A stretch of DNA of 64,000 bases from Pseudoalteromonas luteoviolacea (lineage in GTDB: Bacteria > Pseudomonadota > Gammaproteobacteria > Enterobacterales > Alteromonadaceae): contig NZ_JAKFZS010000024.1 in NCBI RefSeq assembly GCF_021654285.1, forward strand, positions 1 to 64,000, in the 5' to 3' direction. Within the stretch, counting starts at the first letter, position 1; each line of letters opens with the position of its first letter. The notes beneath the pieces are model-generated. The model worked only from the letters and a program-made list of their open reading frames with translations. It was not told the DNA's origin and did not search any database. This document shows, piece after piece, positions 45,053 to 54,468 of this stretch. Both the position numbers and the translations under genes were made by a program.

Positions 45053-46900
45053 ATGCACTATTATTTTGAAAAGTACTATTTTGATGATGATACTTTTACG
45101 CTCTACCACAACGATAAGCCGATAGATTTAAAAAGTAATGAAGCTAAGTTATTAGCTTTATTTATTAACAATAAAGATAAAATTTTAAGTAAAGACAGGA
45201 TCCTCGATGAGGTTTGGGGCGAGCAGGTTGTTTCTGAACAGGTTGTTTTTCAAAATATTAGTCATCTTCGCCGTGTTTTTGGAAATGGTGCGATAACAAC
45301 ATTTTCAAAAAAGGGTTACGTGTGGCAGTTGTCATTTGAGCCCAAAGAACTGAAAAATGAAGAAAAAGCCCCAGTTCAGTTAATGAATAAATGGTATACA
45401 TCGTCATATTATCTTTATTCTGTTATTACGTTGCTCTTAGTTATTATTTTTGTTTTATTTTTTGGATTGTCTTCTGACGGTTCTCTTTCTAGTAAACAAT
45501 TGAAGGGGCAGGTTTACGTTATTCCCTTTTCATTTTCAGATGCTTTGGATGAGTTACAAGTTGATCGTATTGACACTTTGCTCACGCGCAATAAGGCCTT
45601 TCAAAGCGATGATCATGATTTAGCTACCATAGATACAGACGCTGTATTTCGCTATTCAGATAAGGTTAGAGAGCAGACCCAGCTCAATAATACATCAATA
45701 TTACTATCCGGATATGTATCACAATTAGATGAGCACATGGTGGTTGAATATAAGTTGCTGGGTGCAGAGCGTGAGTGGCACGGTTATATTTTTGCAAAAA
45801 ATGAAGCGTTAATGACGAATGCGCTTGATAAAACCATTGATAATGTACAAAAATCGGGATACCTAAACGAGCCCAACTCAGCATTATTGGCTGCAAAACT
45901 ACAGTTGCTTTTAGAGCGTCAACCAGATGATTTATCAGTTATTTACCATTTGATAAAGCAAGAAATAACCCATCAAAACTTTGATGTTGCTAGGGCATTG
46001 ATTGAAAAGCTGCTTATTGAATCCAAGCTGCAAAAAAACTCCCCTTATACTGCATTAGCTTTATACCTTAAAGGTGGCATTTTTCATCAGCAACAGGCTT
46101 ACCTGCATGCCGAACGATACTATAAACAAGCATTGGCATTATTAGCTGAAACGCCCTATTCAAAGGTTGCTCATAATATAGAGTTAGCCTTGGCGTGGTT
46201 GGCTTATGCGCAGCATAATACTAGCCAGCTACAACATCATATTAGTAACGCGAGTGAGCATGCGAGGCAAAGTGGTGATGTATTGTCGGAGGTAAAAGCA
46301 CAAACGACGGGGTCGATTTTATCTCATAAACTAGGCGACTTGGTAAATCGTTATCAATACTTAAATACTGCCAAATCGCTGTTGATTGCGCATGAAATTG
46401 AACAAGCACACTTTGCGGTTATTCATTATCACTTGGCGTTATTTTCACCGAATGAGGTTGAAGCTGAATCTTATTTTTTAAAATTACTTGGTCTAAAAAA
46501 ACTTGCCAAATATCAGTGGATTTATGAGAGCAGTATTGAAGATTTACTGTCTTGGTATATTGAACAAAAGAAGTGGAAAGAGGCTATTGGTCTTTTCAAA
46601 ACGCAGCCAGAAAGTAGTTTTAACCTTAATCAAAAAGCGAGGGTATTACGTGCTCAGCAAGATTTCAGCGGAGCAATACAAGCTGCGAAGCAGGCATTTG
46701 ATAGTGCGAGATTAAGCTATGAGCATAATAACGCCCTACATAGTGCGCTGTTACTTTATCAAATGAAGCCGTATATGAATGAACTTAAAGTCATTGAATA
46801 TCAAAATTACATTAAAATACATGCCTCAAAATTTTGGATTGAGAAACACCGTATTGAGCTGAGTGAAGTTGGATATTTTGATGACTTAGAGGTTAACTAA
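45053..46900 (+). CDS. CadC/ToxR-like membrane transcriptional regulator
   Basis: A 615-residue one-component regulator. Residues 1-98 are an OmpR/PhoB-type winged helix (AKLLALFINNKDKILSKDRI, then VFQNISHLRRVFG and KKGYVWQL). One membrane helix at about 119-139 follows. The remaining 475 residues are periplasmic and helical with TPR-like units (ALYLKGGIFHQQQAYLHAER). Such proteins sense a periplasmic signal and bind DNA while in the membrane. Its target is unknown; the convergent metallo-beta-lactamase-fold gene is not an obvious one. Confidence 0.88.
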   Translation: MHYYFEKYYFDDDTFTLYHNDKPIDLKSNEAKLLALFINNKDKILSKDRILDEVWGEQVVSEQVVFQNISHLRRVFGNGAITTFSKKGYVWQLSFEPKELKNEEKAPVQLMNKWYTSSYYLYSVITLLLVIIFVLFFGLSSDGSLSSKQLKGQVYVIPFSFSDALDELQVDRIDTLLTRNKAFQSDDHDLATIDTDAVFRYSDKVREQTQLNNTSILLSGYVSQLDEHMVVEYKLLGAEREWHGYIFAKNEALMTNALDKTIDNVQKSGYLNEPNSALLAAKLQLLLERQPDDLSVIYHLIKQEITHQNFDVARALIEKLLIESKLQKNSPYTALALYLKGGIFHQQQAYLHAERYYKQALALLAETPYSKVAHNIELALAWLAYAQHNTSQLQHHISNASEHARQSGDVLSEVKAQTTGSILSHKLGDLVNRYQYLNTAKSLLIAHEIEQAHFAVIHYHLALFSPNEVEAESYFLKLLGLKKLAKYQWIYESSIEDLLSWYIEQKKWKEAIGLFKTQPESSFNLNQKARVLRAQQDFSGAIQAAKQAFDSARLSYEHNNALHSALLLYQMKPYMNELKVIEYQNYIKIHASKFWIEKHRIELSEVGYFDDLEVN

Positions 46901-46924
46901 GTCATCAAAGTATGACGGTTTTTA
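46901..46924 (+). terminator. weak terminator after the CadC-like gene
   Basis: A 5-bp stem (GTCAT / ATGAC) directly after the stop codon is followed by GGTTTTT. It is short, so the call is tentative. Confidence 0.4.
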
Positions 46925-46925
46925 A

Positions 46926-48044
46926 TTAATTTTTGGTTGTGTTAAGTAGGGTGTGGTAGTTAAAGCTTTCTCCCATTTTTAGCGTTTTTATAATGAAGTT
47001 GGGTGGCGTTTGCTCTGCTGCCAACGAGAGTCGTCTAAGAGGTTCATGGACATGTTCACACCCTAAAGTCCATGTGCCATAGCCCCATGGAATAAATACC
47101 TTACAGCCTAAATCATCGGCAGCTTTTATAGCATCTTCTGGTGACATGTGTACCCGCCTTTTACTTTCATGATAGGCGACGATTGGCATCAAGCAAACGT
47201 CCATTGGGCCCATTTTTTTTCGAATATCTTTGAATACGTCGCTGTAACCGGTATCACCAGCAAAATATACTTTGTATTTCCCATCATCTAGCATCCAGCT
47301 GCCCCATAAGCTGTGATCGGTATCAAACATTCCTCTAGAGGAGTTATGGTTACTTGGTAAAAAGTGTACTTGTGTTTTATTGTGCTGAGTATGAGTGTAC
47401 CAGTCCATTTCGGTTATTGGCCCATTTTCGTAGTCAATATCGCTGGCACTGTCCAAAGGCAAATATAATTGTGTATTTTTACTAAATTCATTAAGCGTGG
47501 TGTTACTTAAGTGATCAAAATGGTCATGAGAGATCAGTACGCCAGATACAAAGTCCAGCTCTTTAGCGTTGACAGGGGCTTCTCCCAATCGAACAAATGA
47601 GGTGCTCAATTGCTGTCCTAACCAACCTAAAAAGCCATCGAATTCATGAAATACAGGGTCGGTAACTAAGGCGTCATTATTCATTTGTTGGATTAAAAAG
47701 CTGGCATGGCCTAACCAGGTTAATTCACCCCTTCTATCTGGGCTAATTTCAATATTTGAATAAACTAAATCATTGTAGCTGTAACCATAGCTCTTACTGT
47801 ATTTATGCGAAGGGACTGGGTCTAAAAATGCTCTTTCAATCACCTTTTTTTCTTCAGGCTTAAGGAGGTCTAAATCATCATTGATATGGTGGGGGCCATT
47901 ATCGGTAAAATGACTTGGGAATAAGTTGGTATAAGCGCCTTTTTTATTCTTTTGAAGTTCAGGGTTTTCTATACGTTCTATTTGTGTTGTGCAACCTGTT
48001 ATCAACATAAGAGAAATAACATGTGTTAGTGTTTTAAGTTTCAT
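46926..48044 (-). CDS. metallo-beta-lactamase-fold lipoprotein (NAPE-PLD-like)
   Basis: A 372-residue lipoprotein with lipobox LITGC (C18). The metal site is SHDHFDHL (H173, D174, H175, D177, H178), with further ligands in FLPSNHNSSRGMF, FAGDTGYSD and the C-terminal FIPWGYGTW region. This pattern fits the beta-lactamase_2 family that includes RomA-like and NAPE-phospholipase D-like proteins. Likely a periplasmic or outer-membrane phosphodiesterase or lipid hydrolase; the substrate is unknown. No partner genes. Confidence 0.88.
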   Translation of the reverse strand: MKLKTLTHVISLMLITGCTTQIERIENPELQKNKKGAYTNLFPSHFTDNGPHHINDDLDLLKPEEKKVIERAFLDPVPSHKYSKSYGYSYNDLVYSNIEISPDRRGELTWLGHASFLIQQMNNDALVTDPVFHEFDGFLGWLGQQLSTSFVRLGEAPVNAKELDFVSGVLISHDHFDHLSNTTLNEFSKNTQLYLPLDSASDIDYENGPITEMDWYTHTQHNKTQVHFLPSNHNSSRGMFDTDHSLWGSWMLDDGKYKVYFAGDTGYSDVFKDIRKKMGPMDVCLMPIVAYHESKRRVHMSPEDAIKAADDLGCKVFIPWGYGTWTLGCEHVHEPLRRLSLAAEQTPPNFIIKTLKMGESFNYHTLLNTTKN

Positions 48045-48373
48045 AAATAAGAGGCCCTGTTTTAGTTTTGCAGCATCTTAAATGCCAGTGCCAATTGGGT
48101 CTTATTTAAAACCTATTTTTAGCTAAATAGAAAATGGATAGAAAATTTATCCTTAAAAATCAACAGTTAAGAGGGTGGCTGTGCACTTTTTCTTAATCTA
48201 GGGCAAAGCGTTATTGGCGGATAGAGCGCAGTGCATATAGAAAATCATTCGCTCTGTTCATCATGATTACAGGCATCAATTCAGGTAGATATACAAAAAG
48301 TTGGCGGTAGAATAACTCAAACCGCCAACGTGCTGATAAGGTGCTCTTACTGATTAAGGTTAACCTAAGATAG
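48045..48373. other. intergenic region with S8 protease terminator
   Basis: No gene is seen. Near its right end a 9-bp stem GTTGGCGGT / ACCGCCAAC (48300-48329) is followed on the minus strand by TTTTTGTAT, marking the Rho-independent end of the S8 protease transcript. The left part holds the promoter of the lipoprotein gene. Confidence 0.6.
48300..48329 (-). terminator. terminator of the S8 protease gene
   Basis: A 9-bp perfect stem with a 12-base loop is followed on the minus strand by a T-run, 45 bases past the protease stop codon. Confidence 0.75.
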
Positions 48374-50464
48374 TTAATCTAATCTTTTATTTTTACTGAT
48401 CTTTTCTTGATGGCCTATGATGCGAATTGACCAGTTGTTTAAGCTGCCTGCTTGCTCATTATTATCCATAACGACATCCTCAATGCCATGGCGACCTGAT
48501 AATTGAAAATTGCGATGCGCAGCGCTCATATCCGTCACATGCAACTTCCACTGACCATGTTCGGCATTGGCCTTCTCATTCCAGAACTTGTAGCTCAGCA
48601 TCAAATGATCGTCATAGCCCTGCGTACTTTGCATGCCATTAATGGCAGAGCTCAAAGCTTGACCGTTTAAATTACCAAAGGGCGACATTAAAATACTGCG
48701 GGTTCCACTGGGCGATTCCAGCTCTATTTTCAAATCTGATATACGGCTGTGGGCAATATCTAACCTAACCTGCACCGCTTCAATAAACAGTTCATCATTT
48801 ACAGTAATGACCGATGTCACCGCCTTTCCAGAATCCGGTATTTTAATCTCTGATCCGTTCAAGGCTGAAGCGGCCCAACTCGATTCAACTAAGTCACTGG
48901 GTAAATTTTCGATGGTATATCGTCTAATTAATTCCACAGCCTTATCGACATCAATTAACCCAAATCCATAATGAGGGCTATACCAATGACCAGCAGCATT
49001 TTTAGACCAACCTTCTAATCCAACAATACCGTTAACCGAAATAGCACTCTGATTAGGGTCTATTCTTGTAGCTGTATTTGCTAATAAATGGCGTATATCA
49101 CGAGATGATAACTGATGATTTTGCATATTCGCTGCTGACATTAACAAAGCAACCGCACCAGTTGCATTAGCAGCAGCTGAAGAAGTCCCATCTATTGCAT
49201 AGCTAAAATCTGACTGTTCGGCGATATATGACAGCAGTGATCTACGACCTTGCACACTGCTAAATTGCTGATTTATTATTTGCATCAAAATCAACTGTTC
49301 AATCACTTGGTGTTCTTGAGCAGTTAATGTCGCTTCAATCGACTTAAACTCTGGTAATGTGTAGATCAGCCCTAAATCAATGCTTTTTGCGCCAGTTCGC
49401 TGCATATAAATTTGCTCAACATCAAGTAGCTTTAATAGTAGGCTACTATGAGTACATGAGATAAATGGCGCATTCCTTAGATCACCGATAAACATGCTAG
49501 GTTCTAGAAGGCCTTGTTTTTCCAAGTGTTCGCAGGTAAAGGTCGTTGAAAGATTTTTAACACCTGTGTTAAATGAATCTCCGCCTGGCGCTGAAATAAA
49601 TACACTGCTGCCAGGTGTTGAATAAGACGTTCTTTCACCAAAAGCATTGACGGCGCCAATAACCATATTCCAATAGTTGGCATTTTCATGGTCTGAATTA
49701 GCATTTTGCCAAGGTAAAAAATAATTATCGTCAATGGGTTTACTGTTTTTTGGATATTTTTTGACTCTATTGTCATTCGCATCAAGATAAAAAACACTGC
49801 TTTGTAAATACCCATTGCCCGCTGACTTTACAAATAGCGCGCTCCGTTTGTCTGTTGGGTTTTCAAGAGAGACTTTTTTTAACACGGATTGCATTTCGAT
49901 ATAATTTAACTCAGGTGTGCTTAACGTATATGGCACACTATGTGACCATGCTAAACCATAACTTTGATTGAACACTTGAACATCGTATGAGCTTTCATGC
50001 AGACCATGACTTACCATAAAATCGTCTAAGTCATTAATACCAGAAAACGAAACTATTTGACTCTGTGGCGCTACGCCACGAATTCCAATGTCATTTTCTG
50101 CAGCAGCGATAATTCCTGCCATCTTGGTACCATGAGCGTCATTAGTAGCCGACGAATTAATATCACTAAAAATAATTAAGTTATCAACTAACTCTGGGTG
50201 TTTAACGTCAACACCAGAGTCGATGACTGCAATTTTTATATCCTTTCCTTTATGTCCCCATATATGTGTTTGCCAAAGGTTTAAGTCGCTAGGTGAATTA
50301 TTATATTGCGAGAAGTTTTGATTTAGTAAGTTCCATTGGTGTTTTAAAAGAGGGTCGCCTTTTGGATTAATCCAGCGATCCTTGTAATTCCTGTCGGTCA
50401 TGGAGCTTGCATCAAATATACAAGATAGTGACAAGATAAAGGTTATAAATTTTAACGTTTTCAA
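48374..50464 (-). CDS. secreted subtilisin-like S8 protease with P-domain
   Basis: A 696-residue exported serine protease. A signal peptide (MKTLKFITFILSLSCIF) is followed by the S8 catalytic domain: D82 (AVIDSGVDVKHPEL), H111 (DAHGTKMAGI), oxyanion N217 (SAGNG) and S428 (DGTSSAAAN). About 120 residues (300-420) are inserted between the oxyanion Asn block and the catalytic Ser. Residues about 550-690 are a proprotein-convertase P-domain (DLKIELESPSGTRSILMSP, then GQWKLHVTD). It is probably a secreted nutrient protease, perhaps via the type II system assembled by GspAB. The S1 protease gene lies just upstream on the same strand. Confidence 0.92.
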   Translation of the reverse strand: MKTLKFITFILSLSCIFDASSMTDRNYKDRWINPKGDPLLKHQWNLLNQNFSQYNNSPSDLNLWQTHIWGHKGKDIKIAVIDSGVDVKHPELVDNLIIFSDINSSATNDAHGTKMAGIIAAAENDIGIRGVAPQSQIVSFSGINDLDDFMVSHGLHESSYDVQVFNQSYGLAWSHSVPYTLSTPELNYIEMQSVLKKVSLENPTDKRSALFVKSAGNGYLQSSVFYLDANDNRVKKYPKNSKPIDDNYFLPWQNANSDHENANYWNMVIGAVNAFGERTSYSTPGSSVFISAPGGDSFNTGVKNLSTTFTCEHLEKQGLLEPSMFIGDLRNAPFISCTHSSLLLKLLDVEQIYMQRTGAKSIDLGLIYTLPEFKSIEATLTAQEHQVIEQLILMQIINQQFSSVQGRRSLLSYIAEQSDFSYAIDGTSSAAANATGAVALLMSAANMQNHQLSSRDIRHLLANTATRIDPNQSAISVNGIVGLEGWSKNAAGHWYSPHYGFGLIDVDKAVELIRRYTIENLPSDLVESSWAASALNGSEIKIPDSGKAVTSVITVNDELFIEAVQVRLDIAHSRISDLKIELESPSGTRSILMSPFGNLNGQALSSAINGMQSTQGYDDHLMLSYKFWNEKANAEHGQWKLHVTDMSAAHRNFQLSGRHGIEDVVMDNNEQAGSLNNWSIRIIGHQEKISKNKRLD

Positions 50465-50500
50465 AACTAACCCTCCTATATTTTATATTGGTATAATTAA

Positions 50501-50521
50501 AAAGCCCCCATTTGGGGGCTG
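50501..50521 (-). terminator. terminator of the S1 protease gene
   Basis: AGCCCCC / GGGGGCT with a 4-base loop is followed on the minus strand by TTTTTAATT, 5 bases past the S1 protease stop. It separates the two protease genes. Confidence 0.88.
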
Positions 50522-50525
50522 TTTG

Positions 50526-51293
50526 TTATTGAATATATTGATTTAAGAATGCTTTTGAGGCGTTAGAATGAATATCGACCCAAAATGCACTACCGACAGA
50601 GCCACCACTGGTTACGCCTAAAATTCCCTGAGCAGCAAAAATAGGACCACCAGAGTCACCACCACCCGTTAAGGATGTACCTCTTGTCCAATCTTGATTT
50701 GAGCCACTGTTACCATCATGTCCGTACGCATATATCATTGCGCCATCAACATAGCTCACGGTAGCAATACCAAGGCGCTTTACGCCTGCACCTGTTTTCG
50801 TTACTTGGTTATTATTCCCAAAGCCAATGATTGCAGCCCTTTGTTGTGCTACTGCTCTGGCTGATTGCGGTGCTAATGCTCTGTAGCTTGAAGAAACAGG
50901 CGAATCAAACTTCAGAACAGCTAAGTCATATTGATAAGTACCATGCCAATTTGAATCATTATAATTAGGGTGCACATAGACATTTGAAGGGCTTTGACCT
51001 TTAGCTTCCCCAGTTAATACTTCTATGTTATTTGGGTTATATTCTGACGAGGCAGCACAGTGGCCTGCCGTAAGAATAGTGTTTGAATCAACGAATGTAC
51101 CTGTACAAATATAGCCATTAAATCCAAACATTACTATTTCAGGGTACACGTTATTACTGATTTCAATACTATTAGTAATCAAACCGTCATAGATTGAATT
51201 AGTTTGAGCGTTGTTGTTAGATATATCTGCGCTTGCAACGCTACTAAATAGAATGGTGCTTGAAATTATTGAAGTTAAAATATTTCTTTTCAT
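50526..51293 (-). CDS. secreted trypsin-like S1 protease
   Basis: A 255-residue exported serine protease with signal peptide (cleavage near ASA-DI). The triad is H78 (LTAGHC), D123 (YDLAVLKF) and S214 (GGGDSGGP). The propeptide is short. The residue six before the catalytic Ser, which shapes the S1 pocket, falls in TSLTGGGDSGG, so trypsin-type Arg/Lys specificity is not assured. It is followed by the S8 protease gene; the terminator between suggests separate transcripts. Confidence 0.92.
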   Translation of the reverse strand: MKRNILTSIISSTILFSSVASADISNNNAQTNSIYDGLITNSIEISNNVYPEIVMFGFNGYICTGTFVDSNTILTAGHCAASSEYNPNNIEVLTGEAKGQSPSNVYVHPNYNDSNWHGTYQYDLAVLKFDSPVSSSYRALAPQSARAVAQQRAAIIGFGNNNQVTKTGAGVKRLGIATVSYVDGAMIYAYGHDGNSGSNQDWTRGTSLTGGGDSGGPIFAAQGILGVTSGGSVGSAFWVDIHSNASKAFLNQYIQ

Positions 51294-51735
51294 GTTGTAT
51301 CCTTTTTTGTGTTTTGTATTAATTTAAATGAAGTTATTTTTAATTTTAAAGTTTTATTTTTTTAAAATTAAAATGTGTTTATAACCATTTATAAAATTAT
51401 TTTTTTGCACATATAAAAGAACGAACAAAAAAAATTAAAATAACAATCGGGGTTGAAAATGTTTTATTTTTGTGTTTTTTTTGTTTTTTTTATGTTGGTA
51501 AAGGTATGTAAAACAAAGGGAAAGGTTTGTTTTAAAAAATAATCAAAGAGGGCGGGGTAAATCGACCTCACTTTTATTAACTTTTAGCCTGACCAAGAGC
51601 AAAGTGCTTTTGGTGATAAGAGATTCAAGTGTATGAAAATTAATTGATTGTTAGCCTTTTGGTCTAGTTGAGGTTGTCGCTCAATGTGTTTTTGATTAGG
51701 CTAGGGCAATCATATATACACTAATAAAAACAATA
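51294..51735. other. very A+T-rich intergenic region
   Basis: These 442 bases are almost wholly A/T from 51320 to 51540, with long A and T runs. No gene is present. Such DNA is typically curved and bound by H-NS-like proteins, so the protease and AraC genes flanking it may be silenced until induced. Confidence 0.55.
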
Positions 51736-52512
51736 ATGAGTGATATAAAGCAAAGGCGGGTAGATATCTCGTCTGGGCTAAATGCGTGTTTAACTTACTA
51801 CCCTGCGAATAGCACGATGGCGATGCATGAGCATGAGGGACATCAGTTGTCTATTGTGCTGTCAGGCGCTTTGGCTGAGTCTAGCAGCGGCGTGCAGCAG
51901 CAAGTGTACACACCTAGTCTTTGTACCAAGCCGGCTGAATTTGGCCATGCTAACCAATATGGCAAGCAGGGCACTCTGATATTTGCATTAAACTTTAGCA
52001 AACAAGCTTTTGATGAATATGCTGAGGGTGTTGCGCTAGATTGGCACTGGCAACCGCTCACAACCAAACCTTTACTGCAAATGATCAAGCAATCAGTCAA
52101 AGGGATAATGATAAATAATGATCCATTCCAACAGCAGTTTTTGTGGGATTTACTCGCCATTAGACAAGGTAGTACCGTCACAACTGAGCGGCAAAAAGTA
52201 GCTTGGCTATTAAAAGCTAAGCAGTCTATTGAATGCTCCCCCGATAATCTTAATTTAACGCAACTGGCAGTAGAACTTGGTGTGCATCCTGTTTATTTCT
52301 CGCGAAGTTTTCATAAGCACTTTGGCTGTGCGCCCAGCTTATATCAACAGCGTTGCAAGGTCTCGCGCGCGATGCAGCTACTCTCAAAAAACAAAATGCT
52401 AGTAGAGGTGGCAAACGACAGCGGGTTTAGCGATCAAAGCCATTTAACACGATTGTTTAAGCAAGAAATTGGCTTTACACCGCGCCAACTCAAGCAATTC
52501 ATTACAGGTTAA
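51736..52512 (+). CDS. AraC-family regulator
   Basis: A 258-residue regulator. The N-terminal cupin-like ligand domain (MHEHEGHQLSIVLSGAL) is followed by a C-terminal AraC DNA-binding domain with two helix-turn-helices: LNLTQLAVELGVHPVYFSRS and MLVEVANDSGFSDQSHLTRL. It precedes a serine hydrolase gene by 67 bases on the same strand and may regulate it. Confidence 0.9.
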   Translation: MSDIKQRRVDISSGLNACLTYYPANSTMAMHEHEGHQLSIVLSGALAESSSGVQQQVYTPSLCTKPAEFGHANQYGKQGTLIFALNFSKQAFDEYAEGVALDWHWQPLTTKPLLQMIKQSVKGIMINNDPFQQQFLWDLLAIRQGSTVTTERQKVAWLLKAKQSIECSPDNLNLTQLAVELGVHPVYFSRSFHKHFGCAPSLYQQRCKVSRAMQLLSKNKMLVEVANDSGFSDQSHLTRLFKQEIGFTPRQLKQFITG

Positions 52513-52579
52513 ATCCATACAATAAAATAGCTTGGTGTGTGGCTATGCTATTGCTTATTTTTACAGTTAGGAGCCAGTT

Positions 52580-54115
52580 ATGGGCAAAAAAGTGCAGGCG
52601 ATTTTATTTCTCTCTTTAATCGGTGTGAGTCAGCTAAGCTATGCGGTAACACCGCAACAGGCCGCTGCAAAATTAAAGCAATTTATCGAGGATGTGCCAG
52701 GTCTAGAACCAGGCTACGCCGTTGTTGCTGTGACTAAAAATGAGGTGCTTTTAAATCATGTGCAGGGCATTCGCAATATCGATACTCAGTTGCCACTGAC
52801 GCTGGATACACCCATATATATTGCCTCTCAAACTAAAGCTTACATGGGACTACTTGCAGCGAAGTTAGATCAACAGGGCATACTTAAGCTGGATGATACA
52901 ATTGCTAAGCACTGGCCGCATATAAAACTACCTGAAGGCGTTGACTCTAATCAATGGACGCTGAGTGATTTGCTTACGCATCAGTTTCCCGTCGAGGCTG
53001 AGCGCATTACAACACTAGAAGCTTATATGACGGAGGTCGATCATAAAGACTATCCAGCGTTATTGGCTAAACATAGCGTTAAGCGTGATGAAGGTTTCGA
53101 CTACACCAATCTCGGCTATAACATTTATGGCGCTGTTTTACACAAGGTAACAGGTAAAGCATGGCAAGATTGGTTGCAGGATGAAATCTTTACACCCATG
53201 GCAATGGTAAACACGTCGGCCCGCACATCTGACTTTTCAATGAAGCACTTATCTTGGAATCATATCTGGCAAGGCGAGGAGAAAGGTTGGCATATCGTGC
53301 CGCCAAAAACCGATGGAAAAATGCAATCTGCAGGTGGCTTAGTGGTATCACCCCGAGATATGGGTAAGTGGTTGCAGTTACAATTAAACCAAGAACTTGC
53401 GCGTAAATCAGGGTTTAGTGATGACATGATGAAGTTAGCTCATACATCAGTTGCTCAGCTTGACCCCACAGCAAGAAACCCTTACGAGCTTCCCTGTCAT
53501 GGATATGCATTAGGCTGGACTGTGTGTGATATTGATGGTCATACCGTGTATACCCATGGTGGTGGCTATACAGGTGCACGCACTGTGATGGCCTTTTCGC
53601 CTGATTTAGGTGTGGGGATCGGTGTTTTTTCTAATTCGGATAACATGACAGGTTGGCTGAGCAGAAAAACCATGGTGCAGTTTTTTCAGTATTTAACAGC
53701 ACATGAAAGAGCCGATGAGATGGCTGAACAGCGTCAAGGTGATTACCCTGAGCGAGTGCAGTGGCTGTTAGATAGAAGGCAGCAAAGACAAGCTGATGGG
53801 ATAAATGCGTTAGTAAAGCAGTCAGGTGTAGATGATTACCAGCCTACCAAAGCTGAGTTGGTTAAGCTTGTTGGCAATTATCAAGGTGAAGACAAGTACA
53901 GTAAATTGGCCATATCCATGACTTCACACGGTGTTTTAACCGGGCAGATATACGATTATGAGTTTACTATTCAGCCTATATCTATGGACTTATTTGCAGA
54001 GCGAAGCAGTCCATTTAGCACGATAAGGCCGATTAAGATTAAGTTTGATAACAACTCAAAACAAGTGAAGAGCTTGACTTGGTTTGGTACAGAGTATGTG
54101 AAAATTAGCGACTAA
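52580..54115 (+). CDS. beta-lactamase-family serine hydrolase (exported)
   Basis: A 511-residue serine hydrolase of the class C beta-lactamase/D-alanyl-esterase fold. The signal peptide cleaves near SYA-VT. Motifs are SQTK (S83-K86), Y175-T-N177 and HGGGYTGAR near residue 330. A C-terminal domain (about 420-511) of beta structure follows, as in many penicillin-recognising esterases. A true beta-lactamase is unlikely given the length; peptidase or esterase activity on D-amino acid or acyl esters is more plausible. The ribosome site is TTAGGAG. Confidence 0.87.
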   Translation: MGKKVQAILFLSLIGVSQLSYAVTPQQAAAKLKQFIEDVPGLEPGYAVVAVTKNEVLLNHVQGIRNIDTQLPLTLDTPIYIASQTKAYMGLLAAKLDQQGILKLDDTIAKHWPHIKLPEGVDSNQWTLSDLLTHQFPVEAERITTLEAYMTEVDHKDYPALLAKHSVKRDEGFDYTNLGYNIYGAVLHKVTGKAWQDWLQDEIFTPMAMVNTSARTSDFSMKHLSWNHIWQGEEKGWHIVPPKTDGKMQSAGGLVVSPRDMGKWLQLQLNQELARKSGFSDDMMKLAHTSVAQLDPTARNPYELPCHGYALGWTVCDIDGHTVYTHGGGYTGARTVMAFSPDLGVGIGVFSNSDNMTGWLSRKTMVQFFQYLTAHERADEMAEQRQGDYPERVQWLLDRRQQRQADGINALVKQSGVDDYQPTKAELVKLVGNYQGEDKYSKLAISMTSHGVLTGQIYDYEFTIQPISMDLFAERSSPFSTIRPIKIKFDNNSKQVKSLTWFGTEYVKISD

Positions 54116-54196
54116 AACGCACCAAGCGGGTTAAGCGTGATGTGTTGGGCATAGCAATAAATCATTTGATGTGGTTATTGGGGTTGTAGTGGGGGT

Positions 54197-54307
54197 GGTT
54201 AAAATGGCTCATTTCACCTTGCGCAAAAGTAATCTTGCTCTGCAAGATGTATTTTGCACGAACTCACCTTGCGCGAAGAGAATGTCCTCGCTGCGCTTGT
54301 GGTCATT
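54197..54307 (+). repeat. dispersed hairpin repeat, family B copy 2
   Basis: A 111-bp copy with both halves: the left hairpin GCGCAAAA...ATCTTGC/GCAAGAT...TTTTGCAC as at 44264, then ACCTTGCGCGAAGAGAATG and TCCTCGCTGCGC. It is nearly identical to copy 3. Confidence 0.92.
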
Positions 54308-54344
54308 ATTACTTTTTTATTAAGACCAACTCAGTAGTGAAAGT

Positions 54345-54456
54345 GGTTAAAATAGCTCATTTCACCTTGCGCAAAAGTAATCTTGCTCCGCAAGATGTAT
54401 TTTGCACGAACTCACCTTGCGCAAAGAGAATGTCCTCGCTGCGCTCGCAGTCATTA
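54345..54456 (+). repeat. dispersed hairpin repeat, family B copy 3
   Basis: The third copy, 148 bp after copy 2 and in the same orientation. It differs from copy 2 at only a few bases, several of them in the hairpin loop (CTC against CTCC-type changes). Confidence 0.92.
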
Positions 54457-54468
54457 ACCCTTTGCACT

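Larger units (their letters stand above)
54116..54468. other. intergenic region filled by repeats
   Basis: This gap of 353 bases consists mainly of two family-B repeat copies separated by a short A/T spacer. Open frames across it (for example 54235-54504) are repeat-encoded and not credible genes. Confidence 0.75.
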
